Program-made: the position numbers and the translations under genes
In this document: piece after piece, positions 27,708 through 34,738 of the stretch
How the letters are laid out: each line of letters opens with the position of its first letter
Position numbering within the stretch: position 1 is the stretch's first letter
The notes under the pieces: model-generated
Told to the model about the DNA's origin: nothing
The model's input: only the letters and a program-made list of their open reading frames with translations
Database searches by the model: none
Assembly: GCA_902538445.1 (NCBI GenBank)
Contig: CACBFE010000009.1
Coordinates: forward strand, 1 to 34,738
Direction of reading: 5' to 3'
From: an uncultured Pelagibacteraceae bacterium
Lineage (GTDB): Bacteria; Pseudomonadota; Alphaproteobacteria; Pelagibacterales; Pelagibacteraceae
Length of the DNA stretch: 34,738 nt

Positions 27708-29603
27708 TTAAATTGCTGGTTTTGGTTTTAATCCTAGGGATCCAAGAGCAGAAGATTCTTTTCCGTTATCCTCGTTTTCATCTTTAAATGATCTAGTTGG
27801 CTTAATATCTTTAAGAATTAGATCTCTTATTTCATCTCCTGATAGTGTTTCATATATTAAAAGAGCTTTAGCTAGCTTATGTAAATCATCGATTTTTTCA
27901 GATAAAATTTTTCTTGCTCTCTCATATCCTTTATCAACTATTTTTTTAACCTCTGAGTCTATTTTTTTTGCAGTTTCCTCTGACATATTCTGTTGTTTAG
28001 TAACTGATCTTCCTAAAAAAACTTCTTCTTCGTTTTCTCCATACGCGATTGTACCTAACTCTAAACTCATCCCATATTTTGTTACCATATTTTTTGCCAT
28101 TTTTGTAACCATGTCTATATCTGAAGATGCACCAGAAGTAACTTTGTCATGACCAAAAATTATTTCCTCTGCGATTCTGCCGCCCATTGCTACAGCAATA
28201 TCAGCGTGCATTTTTTCCCTAGTAACTGATAGTTGATCTCTTTCAGGTAAACGCATGACCATTCCTAAAGCTCTTCCTCTTGGTATTATAGTTGCTTTAT
28301 GGATTGGATCAGATGCTTTTTCATTTAAAGCTACGATTGCATGTCCACCTTCATGATAAGCGGTAAGTTTTTTTTCATCTTCTGACATCACCATAGATCT
28401 TCTTTCTGCCCCCATCATCACTTTGTCTTTAGCCTCTTCAATATCTGACATTGTAACAACTCTTTTATTTTTTCTTGCTGCAAGTAAAGCAGACTCATTT
28501 ATTAAATTTGCTAAATCAGCTCCGGAAAATCCAGGTGTCCCTCTTGCTATCGTTCTTAATTTTACATCTGGACCGGTACTTATTTTTTTTACATGAACTT
28601 TTAAAATAGCCTCTCTACCAATAATATCTGGATTACCAACAACGACTTGCCTGTCAAATCTTCCTGGTCTTAATAAAGCTGGATCTAATACGTCTGGTCT
28701 ATTAGTTGCAGCTATTAAAATTATTCCTTCATTTGTATCAAAACCGTCCATTTCCACTAATAACTGATTTAGAGTTTGTTCTCTCTCGTCGTTTCCGCCC
28801 CCTAAGCCAGCTCCCCGACTTCTTCCAACTGCATCTATCTCGTCTATAAAAATTATACATGGTGAGTGTTTTTTTCCTTGTTCAAACATATCTCTCACCC
28901 TTGAGGCTCCAACACCTACAAACATCTCAACGAAATCTGATCCCGAAATAGAAAAAAATGGTACGTTTGCTTCACCAGCAATTGCTTTAGCTAATAAAGT
29001 TTTACCAGTGCCTGGTGGGCCGATTAAAAGTGCACCTTTTGGAATTTTTCCTCCCAATCGACTAAATTTTTTAGGATCTTTCAAAAATTCAACTATTTCT
29101 TCGACTTCCTCTTTAGCTTCTTCAACGCCAGCCACATCATTAAAGGTTACTTTTCCTTGCGCTTCATTTAACAATTTTGCTTTGGATCTTCCAAATCCCA
29201 TGGCTCCACCTTTGCCGCCTTGCATCTGGCGCATAAAAAAAATCCAAACCCCAATTAGCAATAACATTGGAAACCATGACAATAAAACTCCCAACAATGA
29301 TGGCATTTTATCATCTTGTGGAGCAGCCACAATGCTAACTCCTTTAGAAGAAAGTTTGTCGACTAATTCTGGATAATTCGGGGAATATGTCTTAAATGAT
29401 TTACCATCAGCTAACACTCCCGTAATATTATTTCCTTGAATTTGAACTTCAACAACTCTTCCGGCATCTACTTCGTTAAGAAAATTTGAAAATGCTAGTG
29501 AATTTTTTTCATTGTTAATTTTATTAGGATCTTGAAACATGTTAAATAGTCCTACAGAAAGTAAGACAATTATGACCCACATAATTAAATTTTTAATATT
29601 CAT
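27708..29603 (-). CDS. ftsH: ATP-dependent membrane zinc metalloprotease FtsH
   Basis: FtsH degrades misfolded membrane proteins and regulators such as RpoH and LpxC in other bacteria. The 631 residues have TM1 (6-22), a periplasmic domain, TM2 (about 104-124), AAA+ Walker A GPPGTGKT (195-202), Walker [13 protein letters not shown], the second region of homology [19 protein letters not shown], and the zinc site HEGGH (417-421). Its short C-terminus is Glu/Lys-rich. Candidate promoters lie in the 97-base gap to tilS, making this a possible internal start for the ftsH-folP-glmM-thiD-purA run. Confidence 0.98.
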   Translation of the reverse strand: MNIKNLIMWVIIVLLSVGLFNMFQDPNKINNEKNSLAFSNFLNEVDAGRVVEVQIQGNNITGVLADGKSFKTYSPNYPELVDKLSSKGVSIVAAPQDDKMPSLLGVLLSWFPMLLLIGVWIFFMRQMQGGKGGAMGFGRSKAKLLNEAQGKVTFNDVAGVEEAKEEVEEIVEFLKDPKKFSRLGGKIPKGALLIGPPGTGKTLLAKAIAGEANVPFFSISGSDFVEMFVGVGASRVRDMFEQGKKHSPCIIFIDEIDAVGRSRGAGLGGGNDEREQTLNQLLVEMDGFDTNEGIILIAATNRPDVLDPALLRPGRFDRQVVVGNPDIIGREAILKVHVKKISTGPDVKLRTIARGTPGFSGADLANLINESALLAARKNKRVVTMSDIEEAKDKVMMGAERRSMVMSEDEKKLTAYHEGGHAIVALNEKASDPIHKATIIPRGRALGMVMRLPERDQLSVTREKMHADIAVAMGGRIAEEIIFGHDKVTSGASSDIDMVTKMAKNMVTKYGMSLELGTIAYGENEEEVFLGRSVTKQQNMSEETAKKIDSEVKKIVDKGYERARKILSEKIDDLHKLAKALLIYETLSGDEIRDLILKDIKPTRSFKDENEDNGKESSALGSLGLKPKPAI

Positions 29604-29612
29604 ATAACATTC

Positions 29613-29640
29613 AGATAATCATTAATTTTAATAACTCAAG
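29613..29640 (-). promoter_or_regulatory. Possible RpoH-type promoter before ftsH
   Basis: On the minus strand CTTG (29637-29640) is followed by 17 bases and ATTATCT (29613-29619), close to the alphaproteobacterial RpoH pattern CTTG-N17/18-CYTATNT with one mismatch. It would put the transcript start almost at the ATG (29603), which weakens the case. Confidence 0.27.
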
Positions 29641-29668
29641 TATATTTTAATATTTAATAAGTTGTAAA
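29639..29668 (-). promoter_or_regulatory. Candidate housekeeping promoter for ftsH
   Basis: TTTACA (29663-29668) and TATACT (29639-29644) on the minus strand are separated by 18 bases and lie 35 bases before the ftsH ATG. This is a good sigma-70-like pair in a 97-base gene-free gap. Confidence 0.45.
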
Positions 29669-29700
29669 TATGACAAAAAGCGACAAATTTATTAAAAAGG

Positions 29701-30720
29701 TCAGAGTTTCTCAACTTTTAAACACAAATTCTCCCCTTTTTTAAAAAAAACACACCCTCCTAGAGTAGACTTTTTGAAGTCTTTTTTTTCAATATTTATG
29801 ATCAAATTATTTACTTTTCTAGACCTAAGATCGTAATAGTTTTTTCTAAGTTTTTTAATCGACTGATTTATGACAGCAATTTTTATATCCTCGCTAAGAT
29901 TTTTATATCTAATAAAATTAATACATATTTCTTTATTAACTTTTTTAATCAATTCTTTAAAAGTTTTATTTAAATGCCCATCTAATGTTATTTTGCTAGA
30001 TGATAAGTTTTGAATAGATTTAAAAATTTGTTCATACTTGATTCCGCTATCTTCAAGAGGTTTTTTTAGTTTTCTAACTTTAGTTCTTAAGTATTTATTA
30101 TTCCTATTGGTTGGATCTATAAAATATTTATTAAAGGTAATTTTAGAGATTTTAATTAAAAATTTTTTTTTAATATCTAATAAAGGTCTGTATAAGCTAA
30201 TTTGGCTATTCATTCTGCTTAAGTAATTCATTGATGATAATCCTCTCAAACCGCTGCCTCTTGATAGTCTCATCAAAAAAGTTTCAACCTGATCCTCTAA
30301 GTTATGTGCGGTTAAAATAACTTTCGCTTTATTTTTTTTACAATAATTCATCAGTAAATTATATCTGGTTTGTCTTGCTTCAGCTTGAATATTTTTTGTA
30401 ATCTTATTTTTATTTAAAAAAACTTTTAAATTTATATTATTTTTTTTTAGTAGGTTTTTTACTTTTTCAGCCTCTTTGTTAGAATTTTTTCTAATATTAT
30501 GATCTATAAGCGCGTAGTAAAATTTAGTTTTTTTAAAAAAACCATAAGATATTGTTAATGCAACAAGAGCCAAGCTATCTGGGCCTCCTGAAACAGCGAC
30601 TACATATTTTTCTTTATTTAAGATATCAAGTTTTTTTTTAAAATGTAAAAAGATTTTTGATAAGTCTTTGTAGTTTCCAAAGCCATTCTTAAGATTTGCA
30701 TTTGAATTTTTTTTGCTCAT
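29701..30720 (-). CDS. tilS: tRNA(Ile)-lysidine synthase
   Basis: TilS changes C34 of the CAT-anticodon tRNA-Ile to lysidine so that it reads AUA, a common codon in such an AT-rich genome. The 339 residues contain the PP-loop VAVSGGPDSLALVAL (about 41-55), LTAHNLEDQVETFLMRLSRGSGLRGL and YRPLLDIKK. The C-terminal part is Lys-rich and less conserved. The first 32 bases overlap the end of cpoB. The ATG at 30720 adds a polar 40-residue lead before the PP-loop, so a later non-ATG start cannot be excluded. Confidence 0.92.
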   Translation of the reverse strand: MSKKNSNANLKNGFGNYKDLSKIFLHFKKKLDILNKEKYVVAVSGGPDSLALVALTISYGFFKKTKFYYALIDHNIRKNSNKEAEKVKNLLKKNNINLKVFLNKNKITKNIQAEARQTRYNLLMNYCKKNKAKVILTAHNLEDQVETFLMRLSRGSGLRGLSSMNYLSRMNSQISLYRPLLDIKKKFLIKISKITFNKYFIDPTNRNNKYLRTKVRKLKKPLEDSGIKYEQIFKSIQNLSSSKITLDGHLNKTFKELIKKVNKEICINFIRYKNLSEDIKIAVINQSIKKLRKNYYDLRSRKVNNLIINIEKKDFKKSTLGGCVFFKKGENLCLKVEKL

Positions 30721-31651
30721 ACTGAGCTTTTTGTAACACAGACTTGTTTGCTTTTGGATATTCTTTTTTTATGCCAGAAATCATTTTACACCCTTGATCT
30801 TTTTCTCCAAGTTGCACCATGGTTATTCCTAACTTCAATAGATTATCTGGTGCTTTATTGCTTTTTGGATAATTTTGATATCCATCAAGATAAGCTGTAG
30901 CTGCATCAGAATATAATTGTCTAATTCTAAAAGTTTCGCCATACCAGTATTGGGCGCTTCCAGCTAAATCATGATCCTTATTTTTATCGATAAATTCTTT
31001 TAAAGCAAATTCAGCAGTTTCATAATCACCTATTTTCATAAAACTTACTGCAAATTCATATTGATCTTTAGGAGGTTTATTTGGTAACAATGAATCTCTA
31101 GCCTCGGGTTCCGCTGCAATAACCGTTTGAGCGCTTTCAACTGAATTTATTGATTGTTCTTTTGGTAAATTAGAAGTTTGGTATCCTGGAGCGGCGCCAA
31201 AATCTTGCGGCTTAGTTGATCCTGGAAGTTCTTTTTGTTTTTTTGTTGTTTGATTGGTCGATCCGCTTTCTAAATCAGAAAATCTTAATTGCGTATCGGA
31301 TTGAATTTTCGTTACACGTGTTGAAAGTTTATCTAATTTGAAATTAATTTCTTCAAATTTATTTGTTAATTCTCTAAATTGATCTTCTATCTCATTTAAT
31401 TTAAGTAAATGTTTGGTCATTATATCTTCATTTAGTCCATCTGAACTCATTGAACTTGATGATTTTTTTTTCATAATATCAGATTTTTGATAAACAGCTT
31501 TTTCCAAAGTTTTAAGATCTTTGGTTATAACTTGAATTTGATCAGATATTGACTTTAGGTAAATTTCTTCCTCCTCGGCGGAAACATAATTAATTAAAAA
31601 TAAAAATATAATTAATGTTAAAATTTTTGAATTTTTAAAGTCATTTAACAT
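30689..31651 (-). CDS. cpoB: Tol-Pal system coordinator CpoB (YbgF)
   Basis: CpoB is a periplasmic partner of Tol-Pal and the peptidoglycan machinery. The 320-residue protein has a signal peptide (hydrophobic LTLIIFLFLINYVSA to about residue 25), a coiled-coil region (about 30-120) for trimerisation, a Pro/Thr/Gln-rich linker, and C-terminal TPR-like repeats (DQYEFAVSFMKIGDYETAE, AQYWYGETFRIRQLYSDA, DNLLKLGITMVQLGEKDQG). It lies just after pal but is separated by a strong terminator, so it needs its own promoter or read-through. It overlaps tilS by 32 bases. Confidence 0.9.
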   Translation of the reverse strand: MLNDFKNSKILTLIIFLFLINYVSAEEEEIYLKSISDQIQVITKDLKTLEKAVYQKSDIMKKKSSSSMSSDGLNEDIMTKHLLKLNEIEDQFRELTNKFEEINFKLDKLSTRVTKIQSDTQLRFSDLESGSTNQTTKKQKELPGSTKPQDFGAAPGYQTSNLPKEQSINSVESAQTVIAAEPEARDSLLPNKPPKDQYEFAVSFMKIGDYETAEFALKEFIDKNKDHDLAGSAQYWYGETFRIRQLYSDAATAYLDGYQNYPKSNKAPDNLLKLGITMVQLGEKDQGCKMISGIKKEYPKANKSVLQKAQYEQKKFKCKS

Positions 31652-31678
31652 GATTCTTTTTTAATTAGATAAAATGGC

Positions 31679-31713
31679 AAAAAAAAGACCCCTTAAATAT
31701 GTTTAAGGGGTCT
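31679..31713 (-). terminator. Rho-independent terminator after pal
   Basis: A perfect 12-bp stem, AGACCCCTTAAA (31686-31697) with TTTAAGGGGTCT (31702-31713), closes a four-base loop. It is followed on the minus strand by eight T. It lies 22 bases after the pal stop and ends 27 bases before the cpoB ATG. It is the only clear intrinsic terminator found in the window. Confidence 0.93.
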
Positions 31714-31735
31714 AATATTTAAGTAAAATTTTAAA

Positions 31736-32212
31736 TTAGTTTACTTTAACAGTTACAGATCGTCTGTTTTGAGACCAGGCTAATGGTGTCCCAGCTGGGT
31801 TAACAGGTTTTTCTTTACCATAACTTATAACAGCAATTCTATTTCCAGAAATTCCGTAAGTCATTAGATAATCTCTTGCAGCATTAGCTCTTCTCTCACC
31901 TAATGCTAAGTTATACTCTCTTGTTCCTCTTTCATCAGCATGACCTTCAATCGTTACATTAAGATTTTTATTTTTTCTTAAGTAAGTTGCTTGTTTTCTT
32001 AAAGTTTCTCTGGCAGCTGTTGTTAAAGAAGATTTGTTAGTTGCAAAAAATACTCTGTCAGGAACCCCTGAAGCTAGATATTCAACTGTTTCTTTTCCAG
32101 TATAAACATCTCCATCGATATTGCCTGATTTTTTTGCTGTAGAACATGCGCTTAAAACTAAAGTGGCAAAGATTACTAGTAATATATTTTTTAAATTCTT
32201 ATTAAACATCAT
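31736..32212 (-). CDS. pal: Peptidoglycan-associated lipoprotein Pal
   Basis: Pal anchors the outer membrane to peptidoglycan. The 158 residues start with a lipoprotein signal, NILLVIFATLVLSAC, with lipobox LSAC and lipidated Cys23. The OmpA-like domain shows VFFATNKSSLTTAARETL, VTIEGHADERGTREYNLALG, ERRANAARDYL and ISYGKEKPVNP. AGGGG (32218-32222) lies five bases before the ATG at 32212, a good ribosome site. A 77-base gap separates it from tolB, and a strong terminator follows. Confidence 0.96.
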   Translation of the reverse strand: MMFNKNLKNILLVIFATLVLSACSTAKKSGNIDGDVYTGKETVEYLASGVPDRVFFATNKSSLTTAARETLRKQATYLRKNKNLNVTIEGHADERGTREYNLALGERRANAARDYLMTYGISGNRIAVISYGKEKPVNPAGTPLAWSQNRRSVTVKVN

Positions 32213-32289
32213 TTTTTCCCCTAGGTTTGTTAGTGATTTATTTCAAATTATTTAGTGATATTCAAGTCTATTTTACTCAGATTCTTTGC

Positions 32290-33627
32290 CTATTTTGTTA
32301 AAAGAGAGGACCAAGATGGGTCAGAAGCATCAGTTTCTGTTTTTAACCTTCTCTCGTTATAACCTGTAATATCAATAGACCATAATTTTGCAGAAAAACC
32401 CTCTCCTTTTAATCCCGACTTCGTTTCTCTATAAAAAACTAACACTCTTCCATTAGGTGACCATGAGGGTGCTTCTTGATAGTAATTTTCAGTCAATAAT
32501 CTTTCCCCACTACCATCTACTCTCATAACACCAATGTAAAAACTACCTTTACGCATTTTTGTAAAAGCTATTAAGTCTCCTCTCGGCGACCAAACAGGTG
32601 TTCCATATATTCCATTTCCAAAAGTAATTCTTTTTACTTCACTGCCATCGCTTCGCATTACATAAATTTGTTGTAAACCACTTCTATCAGAATTGAATGC
32701 TATAAATTTTCCATCAGGAGAAAAAGATGGGGATGTATCAATAGATGAATGATCGGTTATTCTCTCTACAACTCTTGTATCTAAGTCCATCGTATAAATA
32801 TCTGAATTTCCATCTTTTGCAAAACTCATTACTATTTTTTTTCCATCTGGCGAAAATCTTGGTGCAAATGTCATTCCAGGGAAATTTCCTACTACCTCTT
32901 GTGTTCCAGTCTCAATATCTAATAAGTATACTCTTGGCATATTCCTAAAGTATGACATGTAAGTCACCATTTGATTTGTAGGATTAAATCTTGGAGTTAA
33001 AACTAATTCATTACCTAGAGTTAAATATTTTGTGTTTGCTCCGTCTTGATCCATAATAGCTAATTTTTTTACTCTCTGCTCTTTTGGGCCACTTTCGGAA
33101 ACATATATTATTCTTGTGTCAAAATATCCCTCTTCACCAGTCAGTCTCTCATAAATTTTGTCAGAAATGATGTGTGCTACTCGTCTCCAATTTGAAGGTG
33201 TAGTTGTGAATGCTAAAGCAGTCATTTCCTTTGCAGCTGCTAAATCCCAAAGTCTAAATTCAACTTTTAATTTTCCATCTAAAACTAATAGCTTTCCAGT
33301 AACAAGAGCCTGGGCTTTTATTAATCTCCAATCTTCAAATCTTGGTTTCAAATGAGCGATATCTGGTTTTTGAACAAAAGCTTCTTTTTTAAGAGGATTA
33401 AACAGACCGGTTGCTCTAAAATTATCCTCAATAATTTTTGAAATATCTTCACCAAGATCTTTAATTTTAATCCCCTCATAATTTTCAGATTTAATATCAA
33501 CATGAAGTGGGGAAATAGCTATTGGCAAAGGATCAAGATTACCTCTAGTAATATCAACTTCTATTAAGGCAAACGATTTATTTATCAAAAAAATATTTAT
33601 AAAAAAAAATAATAGAGCTTTTCTCAT
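32290..33627 (-). CDS. tolB: Tol-Pal system beta-propeller protein TolB
   Basis: TolB is the periplasmic propeller that binds Pal. The 445 residues have a signal peptide ([17 protein letters not shown], cleavage near 20), an N-terminal domain ([12 protein letters not shown]), and repeated propeller blades with TolB/WD40-like motifs such as [36 protein letters not shown] and [14 protein letters not shown]. It starts one base after the tolA stop, so the two are probably co-translated. Confidence 0.97.
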   Translation of the reverse strand: MRKALLFFFINIFLINKSFALIEVDITRGNLDPLPIAISPLHVDIKSENYEGIKIKDLGEDISKIIEDNFRATGLFNPLKKEAFVQKPDIAHLKPRFEDWRLIKAQALVTGKLLVLDGKLKVEFRLWDLAAAKEMTALAFTTTPSNWRRVAHIISDKIYERLTGEEGYFDTRIIYVSESGPKEQRVKKLAIMDQDGANTKYLTLGNELVLTPRFNPTNQMVTYMSYFRNMPRVYLLDIETGTQEVVGNFPGMTFAPRFSPDGKKIVMSFAKDGNSDIYTMDLDTRVVERITDHSSIDTSPSFSPDGKFIAFNSDRSGLQQIYVMRSDGSEVKRITFGNGIYGTPVWSPRGDLIAFTKMRKGSFYIGVMRVDGSGERLLTENYYQEAPSWSPNGRVLVFYRETKSGLKGEGFSAKLWSIDITGYNERRLKTETDASDPSWSSLLTK

Positions 33628-33628
33628 C

Positions 33629-34438
33629 TTATCCTTCTAACATCTCAGCTGGATTGAAGTTTAATTGCAAATTTTTCCACTTATCGTAGCCAGTCGGTGG
33701 AACTTTAAGCGGTTGACATAATCTAACTGCTCTTAAAGCACTTTCAGCTAACACTTTATAAAATTTTTGTCCAGGAGTATTCATTCTTTGATGATCCAAA
33801 ATCTCAGATTTTATTATTGTGCCGTCTTTCTTTAGCTGTAATTTAATTCTCACAAGCAAATCTTTGTCATATGGTAATCCTAAAGGAACACTCCAACAAC
33901 CAAAAATTTGTGCTCTTAAAGCATCTTCTTGAGATAATGTCAGGCCAGTTGCAAAGGAGTTTTTTTGACTACTTTGAGTTATTTTTTCTTTTTCTTTTTT
34001 TTTAACAGCTTCTACTTCTTTAGCTTTATCAATTAATGCTGCTATTTGATTAGTATCCACTATTTCTTTTTTCTCAAACTCTGAAGATTGCCTTATCTCA
34101 GGTTTTACCTCCTCGGGATTTTGTTTTTTTTTAATTATTTGCTTTTCCTCTTTTTTTTCATTTGGAAGAGGAATTCTATCAGGTTTTTCTTTTGCTTTAG
34201 CTGCCGGTGGTGCTTGTTCTGATACTAACCTTTCCTCCTCTTTTTTTTTTGTTTCTTCAATTATTTTTCTTGCTTTTGGCGCGTAAGGAATGCTTGTTTT
34301 ATCTGTGATTTGGATTAACTCTACTGAAACTATTGGAGGAAGGTCAATTGGTTCTCTTAGCATAAATGGTAAACTTAAAATAGTTAGTAAGACAAGTAAT
34401 GAATGAAATGTGATTGAGTAAATTAAACTTCTTATCAT
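33629..34438 (-). CDS. tolA: Tol-Pal system protein TolA
   Basis: The protein has TolA architecture in 269 residues: a single N-terminal membrane helix ([20 protein letters not shown], about 3-27), a long charged Lys/Glu/Pro-rich central region (about 45-165), and a C-terminal domain ([19 protein letters not shown] through the C-terminal [11 protein letters not shown]). Sequence identity in the middle is compositional, so the call rests on layout, the C-terminal domain and position between tolR and tolB. A ten-A tract at 34241-34250 encodes lysines. AGGA lies upstream of the ATG; the tolR stop is 8 bases before it. Confidence 0.88.
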   Translation of the reverse strand: MIRSLIYSITFHSLLVLLTILSLPFMLREPIDLPPIVSVELIQITDKTSIPYAPKARKIIEETKKKEEERLVSEQAPPAAKAKEKPDRIPLPNEKKEEKQIIKKKQNPEEVKPEIRQSSEFEKKEIVDTNQIAALIDKAKEVEAVKKKEKEKITQSSQKNSFATGLTLSQEDALRAQIFGCWSVPLGLPYDKDLLVRIKLQLKKDGTIIKSEILDHQRMNTPGQKFYKVLAESALRAVRLCQPLKVPPTGYDKWKNLQLNFNPAEMLEG

Positions 34439-34446
34439 GATTCATC

Positions 34447-34738
34447 CTAATTCTTATACGGCTCAGATATTAAAGCTACTTTAGAGAAGCCTGCTCCAGA
34501 TAGTGTTCCCATTACCTCTAAAACTCTACCGTAATTAATATTTTTATCGCCTCTCACATATATCCTCGTATCAGTTCGGTTTTTTGCTATAGCCAATAGT
34601 TTGGGTATCATTTTTTGATAGGTAACTTGATGTTCTTGTATATAAATTTCACCTTTAGAATTAATGCTTAAGGTTAAAGGTTCTTGGTCGTCTGGTAAAG
34701 AGTCTGCTGCAGACTCCGGTAAGTCAACTTGCACACCA
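34447..34738 (-). CDS. tolR: Tol-Pal system protein TolR, 5' end cut by window
   Basis: Only the C-terminal 97 codons are present. The frame is open to the window edge, and the GTG at 34734 is an internal Val in GVQVDLPESAAD. This segment follows the membrane helix in TolR/ExbD proteins. The remaining ISKGEIY-like strand (LSINSKGEIYIQ), RIYVRGDKNINYGRVLEVMG and GFSKVALISEP match the periplasmic TolR domain. TolR stabilises TolQ and couples proton motive force to TolA. tolQ is expected just outside the window. Confidence 0.92.
   Translation of the reverse strand, partial: GVQVDLPESAADSLPDDQEPLTLSINSKGEIYIQEHQVTYQKMIPKLLAIAKNRTDTRIYVRGDKNINYGRVLEVMGTLSGAGFSKVALISEPYKN

Noticed and set aside
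29008-29376. 122-codon plus-strand open frame opposite ftsH
   Set aside because: Antisense shadow of the AAA+ and membrane regions of ftsH, without own ribosome site or family match.
34734-34738. GTG at 34734 as tolR start
   Set aside because: The frame stays open to the window edge and the protein would lack the membrane helix; this Val is internal.
1-34738. CRISPR arrays, insertion sequences, integrases, known riboswitches
   Set aside because: No regularly spaced repeats, transposase or integrase motifs, or recognisable riboswitch cores were seen on either strand.

Overview
The window looks like a piece of chromosome from a SAR11-type marine alphaproteobacterium (Pelagibacterales). This is inferred from four things. 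Base composition is very AT-rich (roughly 30% G+C by eye). Lysine, asparagine and isoleucine are strongly favoured. Genes touch or overlap almost everywhere, with no gene-free stretch longer than about 150 bases. The gene neighbourhoods (glyQ-glyS-ppdK, xseB-ispA-dxs, tolR-tolA-tolB-pal-cpoB-tilS-ftsH-folP-glmM) are alphaproteobacterial. The presence of nadA/nadC, aroC, thiD and folP argues against an intracellular Rickettsia-like parasite. No integrase, transposase, prophage or CRISPR array is visible.

Layout. Bases 1-2039 hold an accessory-looking pair: a 5'-truncated GMC flavin oxidoreductase and a short GDPD-like protein, ending at tRNA-Leu(GAG). Bases 2210-4034 hold nadA-nadC (NAD synthesis), which meet a minus-strand block at 4023-10450: an S49 peptidase, glyQ, glyS and ppdK. 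Next come ispB (+), pdxH (-), aroC (+) and the minus-strand isoprenoid block xseB-ispA-dxs (13352-16354). A plus-strand run at 16375-21197 starts with a Sua5-type tRNA t6A gene and an ABC-2 transporter pair. It continues without a break into a cassette of unknown role: an HxD oxygenase-like protein, a GT17 glycosyltransferase and a 2OG-Fe(II) oxygenase. This cassette stops 3 bases from the 3' end of tRNA-Arg(TCG). Then come rluD and rpoH (+), and finally a long minus-strand run from tolR (cut by the window end) down to purA.

Most genes are housekeeping: tRNA charging and modification, cofactors (NAD, PLP, thiamine, folate), isoprenoids, cell-wall precursor, envelope integrity and protein quality control. 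The main candidate for something undescribed is the oxygenase-GT17-oxygenase cassette placed directly behind an ABC-2 exporter; surface-glycan or lipid modification is a reasonable guess but is not shown. Other points of interest are interlocked TTAA stop codons at three convergent gene pairs, a 13-A homopolymer inside glmM, a strong terminator splitting pal from cpoB, and a possible RpoH-type promoter before ftsH.
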